Below are positions 23,590 to 35,835 of a stretch of DNA of 64,000 nt, piece after piece. The stretch's first letter is position 1. Every line of letters begins with the position of its first letter. The stretch comes from Papaver somniferum (lineage: Eukaryota; Streptophyta; Magnoliopsida; Ranunculales; Papaveraceae), in the NCBI RefSeq assembly GCF_003573695.1, contig NC_039358.1:158462920-158526919 (forward strand). The letters run 5' to 3'. A program made the translations under genes and the position numbers. The notes under the pieces are model-generated. The model did not search any database. It was not told the DNA's origin and saw only the letters and a program-made list of their open reading frames with translations.

Positions 23590-25189
23590 ATGGTTGATCT
23601 TAGGTCAGGTTCAGTTACAAATTTCACCCAAACAATGCTAGCACTAGCAACAACAATGGTGGTACCACAAAAACTACTCATGTTTCCAACAACGGTGCTG
23701 GCGATACCACTCCTCCGCAAGCCAACATCGGAGACAATCCTCTGTTCGGCAGGTCTCCTGAAGAGATCAGAAGAGATCCTCATAACATATGTGATCTCAT
23801 GAAGGTGCAAGAAACTCTTGCCAAAAATCAGATTGACATGGCTAACACTCATAAGAAGTTATGCAATTATCTCAAGACTCTCACAGACAAGATGTCAGGG
23901 AAAACTCAAGAGAAAGGAAAGGCCAAAGAAACATCTCCGGCTGCTGATCCCGAAGTCACTCCAATCCATGTGGTGGATGACGATGAAATCCGCAAAGCTG
24001 CAGATGATCCATCAGTAAAGGAACCATCCAGTTTCATCACTCATGAGGACCTGGAACGCTTCATGGAGGATAGAGGAACAAAGCACCATCTGCTCACCGT
24101 CATCAACCTCCATATCCTGCTACTACACAAAGAATTCCTCTCCCAAAGGGATACACCTCTCCAATGTTCACACTGTACAACGGAACGGGTAACGCTCGAG
24201 AACATGTCTCTCGGTTCTTGGAAGCACTAGGCGAGTATGAACACAACCATGTCGTCCGTCTGAAGGAATTCTCGAAATCTCTGACAGGACGAGCATACAC
24301 CTGGTACAATAACATTGCACCTGGGAGCATCACTAGTTGGGGAGAAATGGTTAATGCATTCTACAGGAAATATTTCTTCGTCTCAGAGCTGATTACTCTC
24401 TCTGACTTAGGAAGAATGGCCCAGAAGAACAATGAACATCCGAATGACTATGTGAAGAGGTTCAGAGTTCAAGCTTTGGATTGTCACGATCCGAACGTCA
24501 TTGAACAACAGTTAGTAGACTTGTGCATCAATGGAATGATCCCAGTATACAGGGCTTCACTAGAGAATATGTTATTCCAGACTTTCTCAGAACTTCACGA
24601 GGCGGCCAAGCGCTCAGCGGTCATCGCTCCAGCCTTGCTGGAAAAAACGAAAACCGTCAAAAGCCGAGGAGCCGCGAGATACTCGAAGCAGCACCAGGCG
24701 CCTAATCAATAAACAATACAATGTTCAAACTTCCATGAATGTTGCTGAAGGAAGAAAAAGGAAAGCTAAGTTGCAACAACATGAGAACGTTCCTCCCGCA
24801 TCCTATACTACAAATTCATCAAGGAAGGACAACCAAAGTCTAAATGCGCAAGCACCGACTCAGAGCCAGAAGAATGATCAGACAGACTCAAACTTCCCTC
24901 TTCTCATGAAGGAGTGATCGAGTTACTGGAAGTCTGGGTTCAATATGGTGCAATGAAATTGTCGTTCATCAGGTGAGAGCCAACTGAAGAAGGAATGGAG
25001 AATCCCAGGTACTGTCGCCTTCATAGGTTCATCAACCATCCAACAAGTGATTGCAGAATTTTGAAGCGCATATTCAAAGAGAAAGCCGACTCAGGGGAAC
25101 TAAAGACTGAAGGGGTGCACAGAAATCCTCTTCCAATCAGAACCTTCACGCTTTCTGAGCCACCTGTCAAGGAAGCAGTCCAACCTTAA
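23590..25189 (+). pseudogene. Tat-type gag, frameshifted
   Basis: The frame starts MVDLRSGS at 23590, shifts near 23,640-23,660 and again near 24,080, and enters the capsid domain (24164-24712): MFTLYNGTGNAREHVSRFLE, then FSKSLTGRAYTWYNN and YVKRFRVQALD, matching the plant retrotransposon gag family. A third piece (24995-25189) has PRYCRLHRFINHPTSDC, the short Cys/His block at the end of Tat gag. Stops at 24,712 and near 24,917 separate the pieces. Intact gag would package the element RNA; this copy cannot make a full protein. Confidence 0.85.
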
Positions 25190-28071
25190 TCGAGCACGTC
25201 TGTGAGTTTTTATACCTATCAAAGGCTCAAAAGAAAGATATGTTCGCTGCTTTGAATCGTATAGTGGCTGGGAAATGTCCGTCCATTCCATAAGCGCTCC
25301 CTGAGCCTCCGGTCACTGACAAAGAAATGTATGACTGGGACTTCTCACCACAGTCAATTTCAAAGGAAGTGAATTCAAACGAGCGTTGATCGATGCTGGC
25401 ACCGCTATCAATACTGTTCCCTGAAATCCCTCAGATCCGCAGGCATCACTCGACAAGAAGCTACTCGTTCTCACATCTCAATCAGAGACCATGAATGAAC
25501 GCTCAGAGATGCTCATGGATACATCTTCTCAAGATGAGAATAGGCTCAACTTGGACCGAAAGCAAGTTTTACATACTCAAGGAACATTCAGGATATGACA
25601 TGATCCTTCATATGAGCGTGGATTCATGCTAAAAAGATGGTCACTGACAAAGCGCCTTTGGTTGCACATCTCTCCAATGAGGAAAGTTCTGATCCAGAAG
25701 ATTTGGTGGACATTCCATCATCAGAGCACCTGGAGGAATTTTGAACTTTGACGAGGTTGAAGCAAGAACCTGCAAAGATGCATAGACATTCATCAAGAGG
25801 TTCCGCACTCAAGTCTCATTCATTCCTCCCATGTCTATGTTATTTATTTCCTCACATGCTATCCTAGCATGGGGACTTAATATGCTAGCAACTCTGCTAT
25901 TGCAAGACGAATGGTAGCTTCACCGTATTAGTATTTTACCAAGTGGTTGGATCTGACATTTCTACGAATCGAACACTGAGACATTCATTACTGAGATGAT
26001 GTCCAAGCCTGACAAATAACACTTTGGATGTAGCCTTGCAGAAGTGTTCATGTGTGCCACAAAATCAGAAAGCTGTGATGTTCGTACAAGTGTTGAAACC
26101 CACTACTGCAACGAAAGGAGTGCTGAATCAACAGAAGATACTCAGGGCCGAGATGATCAAACCTAAGATCTTAAGAGATATGACGCTTCAACGCTCAAGC
26201 ATCTAAAAAGCCTTCAAATTGTACTCCCAATCAAAGAGTACAACTTCTATAATAGAGCCCCTAGCTTCAGCACAAATATGTCAACGATGACACACTGATT
26301 CAACACCAGCACGATCAAAGTGTAACTGAATTTATCCCATGATAAGACTTCTGAAGCAGATGCAACATCATTCATCCATAGATGACACAAACTCCTTCAA
26401 CATACACCGGGGACTTGATCTTATTGGAGAAATCAATTCTATTTCAATAAATGTTATTCACATAACAAGTTATTGCAACCTGATGTGATTCCATGAAACT
26501 TCATAAACGGGTCTCTCTACATCACAAGCCCATGTACGACTGAGGAACTTCTTCTCTTCACCGATCACATTCAGAATGGAAACTGCCGCTGGTATCTACC
26601 GCAACAACATCAATTCCCTGACAAGGCACTTCACAGTAAAGGTTTGGGAGAATTTGGGTTAAACCCTACACCCTCATCTTAGGGACACTCAACTCATCAA
26701 TTAGTTCGTGAATGTAAAGGCTCACTGGATGAAGGAGTAAAGACTATGTCGATAATCATGGATCTAACCTTTTCGGTCTCTGGAGCAACTCCAACCATAG
26801 TATCGACATCAACAAGCATTTATGGAGAAAATTCTATCGTGATCCAGCATCAACGACGGTCTTAGGGGCAACATCCTCATGACCAGCTTCATCAACTATC
26901 CGTTCTCTGAAGTGTTACTCGATGGATCAGACTTCTCCAAGCACTAATGATTCATATCAAGGTGTGTAGACATGAAATATCTTCACATGAAAGTCTTTCC
27001 GAAGCTTGCACAACAGGCGGGCACAATCCCAAGTCTTCTTCAAGATGTTCTCATCACCTCTACAAATGAGATACAATATACTTCAGCCCATGGGTTTACA
27101 AAAACGTACCAATAAGTGAGGAATGAGACAATACTTCCTCAACGAAAGATGTTCATCTATGTTTGTTCTACGACATATCAAAAGGGCGCATCAAATTGGA
27201 CATACGATCTGAAATATATGGCCTCCACACTTAAGTTCATGGAATCTGAAAACTTGCACGGGATTACAAGTTATAAATGTGCACGCTTTGTTGGATGACC
27301 TAGACAACTCCAAATTAGGTGATTCTTTTCTCAAATTATAACTCGGTCTCTTAGCTTCAAAAGTTGGGGTCAAGCACCGAATTCCGACGACGTATGAGGT
27401 TCCAACAGCCTCCAGAGCATACAACATGCAAGCAGAAATTCGTGGACGGGATTCATAACCTCTACAGTCGATGTCCACCAGGTCTTTTCGCTAAGTCCTT
27501 CATCAAGGTACCTCCTACTTCGACCACCTAGGAGTTTACATCAAGTTTTTTGTACCTGGGTCCTCTATCTAGGTCTTTCCAGAAGAAGGGAAAAAAAAGG
27601 GAGAGATTTAACAAAATACTGGGGGACTGACGGTCCACTGATCATGACGATCAGTTCACAGTCCAACACTCGTGACCGGCACCAAGTTCACCTAAACTAA
27701 TCATTCATCATAAAAAGAACGCTACAACCAAGACATACAATCATGGTCATTACATCATCCCCTCTTGAGAGCAACCTCAGTTAAGGTCCCATGACCAAGG
27801 TTTCAGAAGTGATGTTTCTACGACTGACAGAAACAAGATGGCACTGCAAGCACCATGCTCCTGTATCAATCACGGGTCCCGATCTCAAATGCGTCAATAT
27901 CATTAAAATCCTTCACCAACCATTCAAGACATAAGCGAATGGTCTAAAGACACAACATGAGTGTTTTACAACAAGCTCGTCTGAGATAATTTTATACTGT
28001 CCCGCACAAAGCAGCGAGCTTGGAGAAACTGGTGAAGAATCTAAGGATGAGTCATATACCATTCTCTTCGT
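25190..28071 (+). other. internal non-coding DNA of the Tat-like element
   Basis: About 2.9 kb without a recognisable reverse transcriptase, RNase H or integrase motif in any frame. Around 25,380-25,420 the string ALIDAGTAINTVP resembles a protease active-site region, so this may be an eroded protease followed by unrelated DNA. Only short frames occur. Confidence 0.5.
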
Positions 28072-28374
28072 ATGGATGTCCTCTACAACATATGCAAAAT
28101 TCACAATAATTGGATAAACGAGCAAAGATATGTGGCTGAAACATTGGACTACATGCCAGCTGAAAATTTTCTGAAAGTCTCCTGCAAGTTTACTGTTTCG
28201 TCGATTTCGGACCTTAAACGTGCTCAAAAGCCGAAACGCTTCTTTGATAAAGCTTGGAAATTTTCTGAGGATGAAGAAACATGGGTAGATGGCAAAATCC
28301 CAACATCGGACGAAAATTCTACAACATTTTTGCTAGAAGACCTAACTTCTGAATTTTCTGATGACGAATTATGA
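28072..28374 (+). CDS. unrecognised 100-aa frame in the Tat-like element
   Basis: Starts with ATG, ends in an acidic tail (LLEDLTSEFSDDEL). The middle is basic (LKRAQKPKRFFDKAWKF). I do not recognise a family. It is overlapped on the other strand by another chance-length frame (27913-28227), so it may not be a gene. If real it is part of the 3' accessory region of the element. Confidence 0.25.
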   Translation: MDVLYNICKIHNNWINEQRYVAETLDYMPAENFLKVSCKFTVSSISDLKRAQKPKRFFDKAWKFSEDEETWVDGKIPTSDENSTTFLLEDLTSEFSDDEL

Positions 28375-28383
28375 CGAAATTCT

Positions 28384-28689
28384 TCATTCATCAACATCTG
28401 AATCAGGAGCTACACCATCAACGCGAAGCCGAACTTCATATTCAGCCGATAATCTCACTTGCTGAAGTCGGTGCTTCTGCTGATGAGATATGAGCTTTTC
28501 ATCTTCGGCTCTTTTCTTCTGTGATATTTTGTCACATCCCTGCTTTCCCTTCGCATCTGCTAATACCAATAAAGCATATATCTTAGCACGGACGACTCCC
28601 AGATGATTGAGAGACGTATAATGTGTCAGCCTTCCAGCATCTCTGAAAGGTTGATTCACCTCGGCATGCGCATCTACAGAAGTTTTCAT
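28384..28689 (-). CDS. possible antisense ORF of the Tat-like element
   Basis: A 101-aa minus-strand frame between gag remnants and the 3' LTR, ending only 10 bases from the plus-strand frame. It has ATG, a mixed helical look (DKISQKKRAEDEKLISHQQ) and an acidic end (VAPDSDVDE). I do not recognise it. Antisense frames between pol and the 3' LTR are known in some Tat-lineage elements such as Grande, which is the only reason to take it seriously. Confidence 0.3.
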   Translation of the reverse strand: MKTSVDAHAEVNQPFRDAGRLTHYTSLNHLGVVRAKIYALLVLADAKGKQGCDKISQKKRAEDEKLISHQQKHRLQQVRLSAEYEVRLRVDGVAPDSDVDE

Positions 28690-29446
28690 CTTTAAAAATT
28701 GGACAGACGTCCATTCTACAATTGTGAAAACTCACATACAGACATTATTTCACCATGTATAATTGTCTACTTTCAACGTTTGTTCAAAATCGAAACATTG
28801 ATTTTACAAAAAATATGTTTTAACGTGAAACTCACGTACATTTGAAAAACATATATATATATATATATATTTGCTCCCTCGAGAGTATATTTTCAAAAAT
28901 TTGTGAAAGCTTACATATCGAAAATAAATTTTTCATGAAAGCTCATAGACAAATTTTTTACTAACAGACGCACGTCTATTCAAAAAAAAAAAACTTTTTC
29001 TCTCGTACAAGCATCCGCCTATGAAACGAGAGTTTATTAAAATCTCACATATTTAAAAAAAATCTCTCCTACATTAGGGATTATTGCTAGTTTCTTAAAC
29101 TAACGATCGAACGAATGTTTGTTCCTAAAACAAGGGTTTTTACAAAACTCACGTCTATACATGCATATATATATAATTTAAATATGAACAACTCATGAAC
29201 AAGTTATCAAATTCTGAAAAAGAAATAAAAAAAAAGAGCGATGCTACACCAATTTACGCTCGTTAGATGATGCTGTGTCATACTACTGAGATCCTCGTTC
29301 AATTCATGGTTCGCTCGTACAATCGAAAATCCGGTAACATTCTATCTTACGACTAAGTTAAATTACTTATTTCGTCTGTAACTAAAAAATCACCATCCAG
29401 TGCTGACTGAGGAACATGACTGTCCCTCACTAAGCAGGGGACTTAA
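28690..29446 (+). other. 3' untranslated region of the Tat-like element
   Basis: Very AT-rich with an (AT)n microsatellite at about 28,850-28,871 and several A-runs. Just before the right LTR lies the purine-rich tract AAGCAGGGGACTTAA (about 29,432-29,446), the likely plus-strand primer tract. Confidence 0.55.
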
Positions 29447-32400
29447 TGTAGATGGTGGATTTTCGACAAAGGGTAAAATCGTAAAACCATAATTGTACAT
29501 ACTCCTGATCCAGCAATCAGATGAGTATTGAGGCTCATGTCTCTCATCGAAGCATGAAAGCTCATGCCGTGAGAACCTCTGACTGAGAATAATGTCTCTC
29601 AGAGCATATGTAGATGTGCAGTCTCTCAACTGAGGCAACGGCATATCTCATGAATACCGAGCAATTTCAGTAATTATTTCTATATAGAATCGAAAGATTG
29701 GACGGTTCCTAGACAGCTTGCCTGCTAGTATAGAGCAATAACGTCTTCAGGATGTAACAATGTTTTCCCTGACTATATAAAAGAAATATGACGCTTCAAC
29801 AAGCTCATATTATTCGACTCTCAGATAATTAATGCTCCTAGACAGCATGCCTGCTAGTATAGATTCATCAATTAATTATCTCTAATCCTTCAATTCATTA
29901 ACTGAATATTCGGAAATATTCTACGTTCTTCATAATATTTCATTACTTCAATTCGTGGTTCTTCACAACAAAATTCCATGGGTTAGTGATAAATATTCAA
30001 CGTACGGGCATCTGAGCCGCTATTGACTAAGCCCCGACCAAAATTGTGCAAGTGTACTCAGCAATAATGCACTAACGAGACCTGAATGCACGAACGAGCA
30101 TTCCAAAATACGAAGGAACGATGAACCTATGCAAAATAGGAAGAAAAATAATAATAATAAAATATTAGCTAAGGCGCCAGGGGACTGGGCCCGCCGACCG
30201 GCCAGTCACACCATGGCCAGTCCCACACCTAATTCTCTATTTTATTATATTTTTATTATTTTTCCTTGATCTCATGAAAATCCCTTCATTTGAACAAATA
30301 TCCTTCATTTTAAGGAAACTCCTCAGTTTCATGGTGTTTCCTCTGTATCAAGGAAATAATAAAAAATTAGAAAAGGTGTCGCGGGACCAAGCTCACTAGT
30401 CGGCTGGTCATGCCCTAGTTGTGCCGGTCCCACATCTTGCATTCTTTATTATTTTATTATTATTATTTCCTTCATCCCATGAAATTCCTTGGTTTCATGA
30501 TATTTCCTTCACATCAAGGAAAATATATAAATTAGGGAAGACTCACGGGACGGGGCCCTAGCCGTCCGACCATGCCCTAGTCGTGGCCGGCCCCACACGT
30601 CCCTTATTTTATTATTATTGATCATCATTGTTTCCTTCATTCTCATGGAAACTCCTTCACTTTAAGGAAAACTCCTTTATTTCAACAAACTCCTTAATTT
30701 CATGGTATTTCCCTAAAATCATGAAAAATAATACAAAATTAGGAAAAGTGCTATGGGACCGGGCTTATTGGCCGCCCGGCCATGCCGTGGCCATAGCTGG
30801 TCCCACACTTCATGATTCCTTATTTTATTATTATTATTTCCATCATCTCATGGAAATTCCTTAACCTTATGAAACTCCTCAATTTCGTGATATTTCCTTC
30901 ACATCAAGGAAATTACATAAAATTGGAAAAGGTGTCACGGGACCGGGCTTGCTAGTCGGACGGCCATGCCCTAGTTGTGGCCGGTCCCACACCTTGTAAT
31001 TCCTTATTTTATTATTTTTTCCATCATCTCATGGAAATTCCTCAGTTTCAGCAAAATCCTGAATTCTTCATATTTTCTCAAATGAATGCTCAAATGCACG
31101 CCAGAAAATATCAAAATTATCAGGACTGAGACACGAACACTTTGGTGACATGAGCATATTACCTTGACCGACCAAGGTTAGCTCTTTGGCTTGCAAGAGG
31201 CTGGTTCCACATTTTTCCATCATTTGACCTAATTTGTTCACATTAGGTTCAAACTCTTCCAAACAATTTGGAATTTCATAAAACGATCGTCAGTCGGTCC
31301 CATGACCAACCAGGTCCTGTTTCATGACCCCTTGGTCGGTCCTTCATCTCTTCATAATTTATTAGGTTTTATCACCTAAGGTTCAGACGAACATTATTTT
31401 AATAAAGGATTAAACCAGCATTTAATCATCTTTTCACCAACTGGTCTTCAAGAGACTTTAGTATTAGCTCACTTGGGCATCTGGGCGCTACATGGTTGAT
31501 CTATTATCCCATATATCTGGTCCCTCCTTCACTCCGTGGTTGATTTTCAATAAATCATCAATTGATCAAAATTAGGGTTTCGAATCCAAAGCTCTGCAAA
31601 ACATAATTCTGAGCATATTCAAACACTAATAATTTTACGTTGATCCCGTGATCAACATTTTAATACTCGGTTCAGTTGCTAGTATTTTAAATTAATATTT
31701 TTATTGGTCATGTTACCAATAATTCATCAAACGAGCAACATTCGCTCAAATGAGCAATATTTGCTCAGACTGAGGAATATTGGTTCAACCATCAATATTC
31801 AACAATCCATCGAATGAGCAATATTTTCTCACCCTAACTATCAACATTTACTCGAGAATTATACCTTTGTCTCAACAGACACGTTCGATTCATGAGTCTT
31901 AGAACGTTTGCAAATCACGTTCGACTCAGCAATACAAGGACTTATCGTCCCATGAAGTCAGCAACTGACTAACTAAATACACGTCTGCCTTGCAGACTCA
32001 TAATCACGAGATATCAATCGTGTTACAAGAGGGGATATTAACTAGGGTTTTGGTCTGGCGGTCTACGACACGTGTGTTCATACAGACGATGAGAATGTGA
32101 GCACGTCGTGCAATCAGTTGGAGGAGTTAGCAAAGTAGTGGATGGAAAATCAACCAAGTATCCGCACGATGAGCAACTAGTTTTAACACGATTTCTACTT
32201 CCCCACTCTTTGCCTCCAGCAACTGTCACACTTCATGGGATCAAGGTGTTTACAATTCTAGCAATATAAATAAGTCTTTGAATCATGATTGAAACAACGG
32301 ATAATTTTCGTAAGACAAGACTCTTTCGTCAAACAGACAACAAGAGCACGCGAACTCATCGTCTGAACAATTACTCTCAACAGAGCAAATTCAATCAATC

Positions 32401-32708
32401 AGAACTTATCTTATTTCTTCACGCAGAATACATAACATACCTGCAATTTCGATAACCATTGATCTCACACATTTCTCAGCTTCCCTACTACAGATCGACC
32501 CATACTCTCTTGTGATTGAATTGACTCTGGAGCGGCCATTGTCTTGGTTTAGGACGGAGTCCTACAGATTGACCTCTCGAACATAAGCACTCCCTTTTTG
32601 CAGTGCATCTGTGTGAGGTTAGACCGTTCGCTCGGTTCAAGGAGTTTTCTCCGAACGGTCGTCTCCTCAATTCCTTAAAAACCAGCAACTCGTTTTTCCC
32701 CATCTACA
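29447..32708 (+). repeat. right LTR of the large Tat-like element
   Basis: 3,262 bp, uninterrupted, starts TGTAGATGG and ends CATCTACA, followed by the AGAGT target duplication. At about 31,715-31,745 it preserves the unoccupied version of the site where the gag-only element landed in the left LTR. Confidence 0.92.
30165..31010. repeat. five GC-rich tandem hairpin units in the right LTR
   Basis: Same five units as at 12.7-13.6 kb, with cores near 30,181, 30,382, 30,548, 30,756 and 30,940. Core ends such as GGGACCGGGC and GGCCGGTCCCACAC are again complementary. Substitutions fall in both arms. Confidence 0.8.
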
Positions 32709-32713
32709 AGAGT

Positions 32714-32913
32714 CTTCAAACCACTATTTTAGATTATTTCCACACGCAAAACCATTTCTGGTTCCTACAGTTTTACTAATCAACCTCAATTACTCTCAGA
32801 CCGGTTATCCTTTCTCTTCGTTTGATTTCCTTACTAATTTTTTTTCGTTCGAAACATCAAAAATAAATGAATACAACCAAGTATTTGAGTACTCCGTTTC
32901 CCATTCCTCCAGA
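32714..32913. other. host DNA between two insertions
   Basis: About 200 bases, the continuation of the DNA that ends at 12,028. No coding or repeat signal seen. Confidence 0.4.
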
Positions 32914-32925
32914 TATATTGTGACC

Positions 32926-35500
32926 TAATGGAACAAAGACACCTTTGGGCACCTTCCAAAACTAATCAAGAAATCAACATCTCAAATTCAAATAGCACAA
33001 CATCAATGTACTATACGAACTGGTGTTGAACTAGACTTATGGCTAAACCAGGAAAAGCAGTTTCGAGACCATCACTTATATTTGCTACAATGTCATGCGA
33101 CATATTGGCAACAAAGATCCAGAATCCAATGGCTTCAATCGGGGGACAACAATACAACATTCTTCCACACAAAATCTACCATTCACCAAAGTTGTAATAA
33201 CATACAACAATTACAAGATCCACAAAACAACTGGGTCAGCGATAAAGACCAGGTAATCCGAATCATCCTCGATCATTTTACTAATCAATTTACAACCCAA
33301 ATAACAATAGACGAAGAGCTCTTTGCACAAATCACACCCAGACTATCTTCAAGACAATGCACCAAGTTAACGGAAGAGGTGACTACAACAGAAATCAAAC
33401 AAGCTATGTTCTCCATCAACTCTGAAAGCTCCCCGGGACCTGATGGATATACTAGTAAGTTTTTCAAGGTTTTTTGGGATACCACACACCGTCAATTGAT
33501 AGCTAACACACTAAACATACACCCACTCATGAATCATACCAACATAACCCTCATACCAAAAATAGATCATCCATGAAAACCTTCCCAATTCAGACCAATC
33601 AGCCTTTGCAATGTAGTATACAAAGTAATATAAAAAATCTTGGTAAGTCGCTTACGCCCTCTCCTCCCATTTCTCATAAGTCCATATCAGAGCGCCTTCG
33701 TCCCACAAAGATGCATACATGATAACATAGTAATTGCTGGAGAACTATTCCATCATATTAAAACCTCCGCTCTTACCAAAGATCCAAAAATATCCTTGAA
33801 ATTAGATATTAAGAAAGCTTATGACAACCTAGACGGGAATTCATCAAAAAGGCTTTCACAAAAATGGGATTTCCAACCAGATTTGTAGATTATATTATGC
33901 TATGTATCACTACAGTTACCTATTCAATTAACATCAATGGTACCCCTCATGGATATATTACCCCTATAAGAGGCATTCGACAAGGAGATCCTCTTTCTTC
34001 CTATATCTTCATAATATGTGCGGAAATCCTATCAACCAACTTAGGCAATTTGGAAACCCAAAATCTTGTAAAAGGGCTAAACATATCTCAAAAGGCTCTA
34101 CCTATTTTGCATCTAATGTGTGCGGATGACCTCCTAATCACTTACAAGGCATCTCGGGAAGGCAATGTTCACTTCAGGAGACTACTTCAATCCTATAGTT
34201 CTTCGGCGGGTCAGGAAATCAACGCGGCAAAATCAACAATAATTCACCATCCAAGACTCCAACAAAATCAGTTGGACGCTATTAAACAATTTTTTGACAT
34301 GCCAGCATCGTCAACCCCACCAATATACCTGGGAGTGCAGTTTAAAAACGGGAGAAACTCTAGTCAAATCTTCGACCCACTTCTTCAACGTCTGGCGAGG
34401 AAAACTCAAGGATGGATGACTAAATTCCTTAATCAAGCAGGAAAGTTAGTACTCATTCCTACCTCAAACCACCTTATGCAAACACAATTATTCCTTATTC
34501 ATATACACAAACAGATAGATCAAATTGCTATGAATTTTTTCTGGGGCCATGATTCAACGGTTAAAAAACTCCACCCAATAGGATGTACCAAACTAAATAA
34601 GCCAATAGCAAAAGGAGGTCCTGGCATAAGAAAAAATAGTCACCACAATAAAGCCTTATTCATGAAAAGAATCTGGAACATGCATGACCAACCTAATTCC
34701 ATTTGCTCCAGATTATACGATGAGAAGTACCTTCAAAATCAACCAATCTTCCAGGAAAACCCTCCAATACCTTCCTCTTCCAGCCCACAATGGAAAAAAA
34801 ATGGCATCTCTCATACCTACATTACAAAAACACATTTCCCATTAATATCGCAAATGGTCTAGACACACCTATCCAAGAAAATTGGTTACCTCACCATCGA
34901 AACCTAAACCCGGACCAGTGCTACCCAATCCAATCAGTTTCTGATCTTATTGACCCTTTCACCCATAATTGGAATCATGAACAACTGAATCACCTACCAC
35001 CTACCGCTATCCAAAATATATGAAACATCCACCTTCCCCTAGACATGCCTCGGGATAAAATCATTTGGCCATACTCAAAATCTGGAAAATACACTACTGC
35101 CACTGGGTACAATTGTTTAATACAACAACAAGACACCCAGCACCACATAAACCCCATATCCCCCACTAAATTCTTATGGAGCTTACCTTATCCACCAAAA
35201 ATTCATCTTTTCTTGTGGAAAGCTATAAATGAAGGTCTCCCGACTTTCTCTCTTTTACACCGCATTAACATCACAAATTCCAACCAATGCCCCTGATGCA
35301 ACGCTAAACCGAAAACAACGGAACACATGCTTATTCAGTGCCCAATACCAGCAGCATCCTGGAACATCCTATTATCTCGCATATCAACAAACAAAACAAC
35401 ATCAACTCACATATCACTATAAACAATCAAACAACCATTACCCAAATTCTACAAAAATCTAGCCATGCCCCCTATATATCAGCTTGCTTCTTTCTCTTCT
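32926..35500 (+). pseudogene. LINE ORF2 reverse transcriptase and zf-RVT region
   Basis: Plus-strand blocks: IQWLQSGDNNTTFFH (about 33,127), SSPGPDGYTSKFFK (about 33,430), SPYQSAFVPQRCIHDNIVIA (about 33,680), the block with the first catalytic Asp LKLDIKKAYDNL (about 33,800), IRGIRQGDPLSSYIFIICAE (about 33,967) and LHLMCADDLLITY (about 34,110) at the FADD position. KIHLFLWKAINEGLP (about 35,200) is the zf-RVT domain. Stops at 33,574 and about 33,631, and shifts near 33,838 and 34,790, inactivate it. An intact protein would nick the target and copy its own RNA there. Confidence 0.9.
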
Positions 35501-35639
35501 GGAACATTTGGATGGCAGAAATGATTTAGATTTCAAACAACATCGTACAACCCCAGAGAACATCTTGGCACTTACCCTGCAACAACAACAAGAGTTCGAA
35601 TAGGCAAAACAAGTTTTACCTGGGGATACACCATCCAGA

Positions 35640-35835
35640 GCACCCCCAACAAATACTGGAGAAACAACAACGATATTAGCGGGATGGACCAGACCAGATC
35701 CAGATTGGATAAAGATCAACACAGATGGGGATGCTAGAGGACATCCGGGAATGGCGAGAGCAGGTTTTATTTGCAGGGACTCGACGGCTCAAACTTTTAT
35801 GGCTCTAGCGCATCTAGGTATCACTACGGTGCTAA
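35640..35835 (+). pseudogene. LINE RNase H domain, first part
   Basis: WIKINTDGDARG with the first catalytic Asp and RAGFICRDSTAQ follow the zf-RVT region. The frame is cut by the Athila insertion at 35836 and resumes at 47841 in the same phase once one copy of the GCTAA target duplication is discounted. Confidence 0.8.

Larger units (their letters stand above)
12029..32708 (+). mobile_element. large Tat-like LTR retrotransposon without pol
   Basis: Left LTR 12029-23533 (interrupted by another element), internal part 23534-29446, right LTR 29447-32708. Both LTRs start TGTAGATGG and end CATCTACA. The 5-bp target duplication AGAGT lies at 12024-12028 and 32709-32713. Without the nested insert the element is about 12.4 kb. 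The internal part has a Tat-type gag remnant and a possible antisense frame near the 3' LTR, but no protease-to-integrase block apart from a faint protease-like patch. It would need enzymes from a related element to move. Confidence 0.9.

Noticed and set aside
28850..28871. CRISPR-like or other spaced repeat
   Set aside because: It is a simple AT microsatellite; nothing in the window resembles a CRISPR array, and the palindromes at 48.8-53.8 kb differ in spacing and lie in eukaryotic genes.
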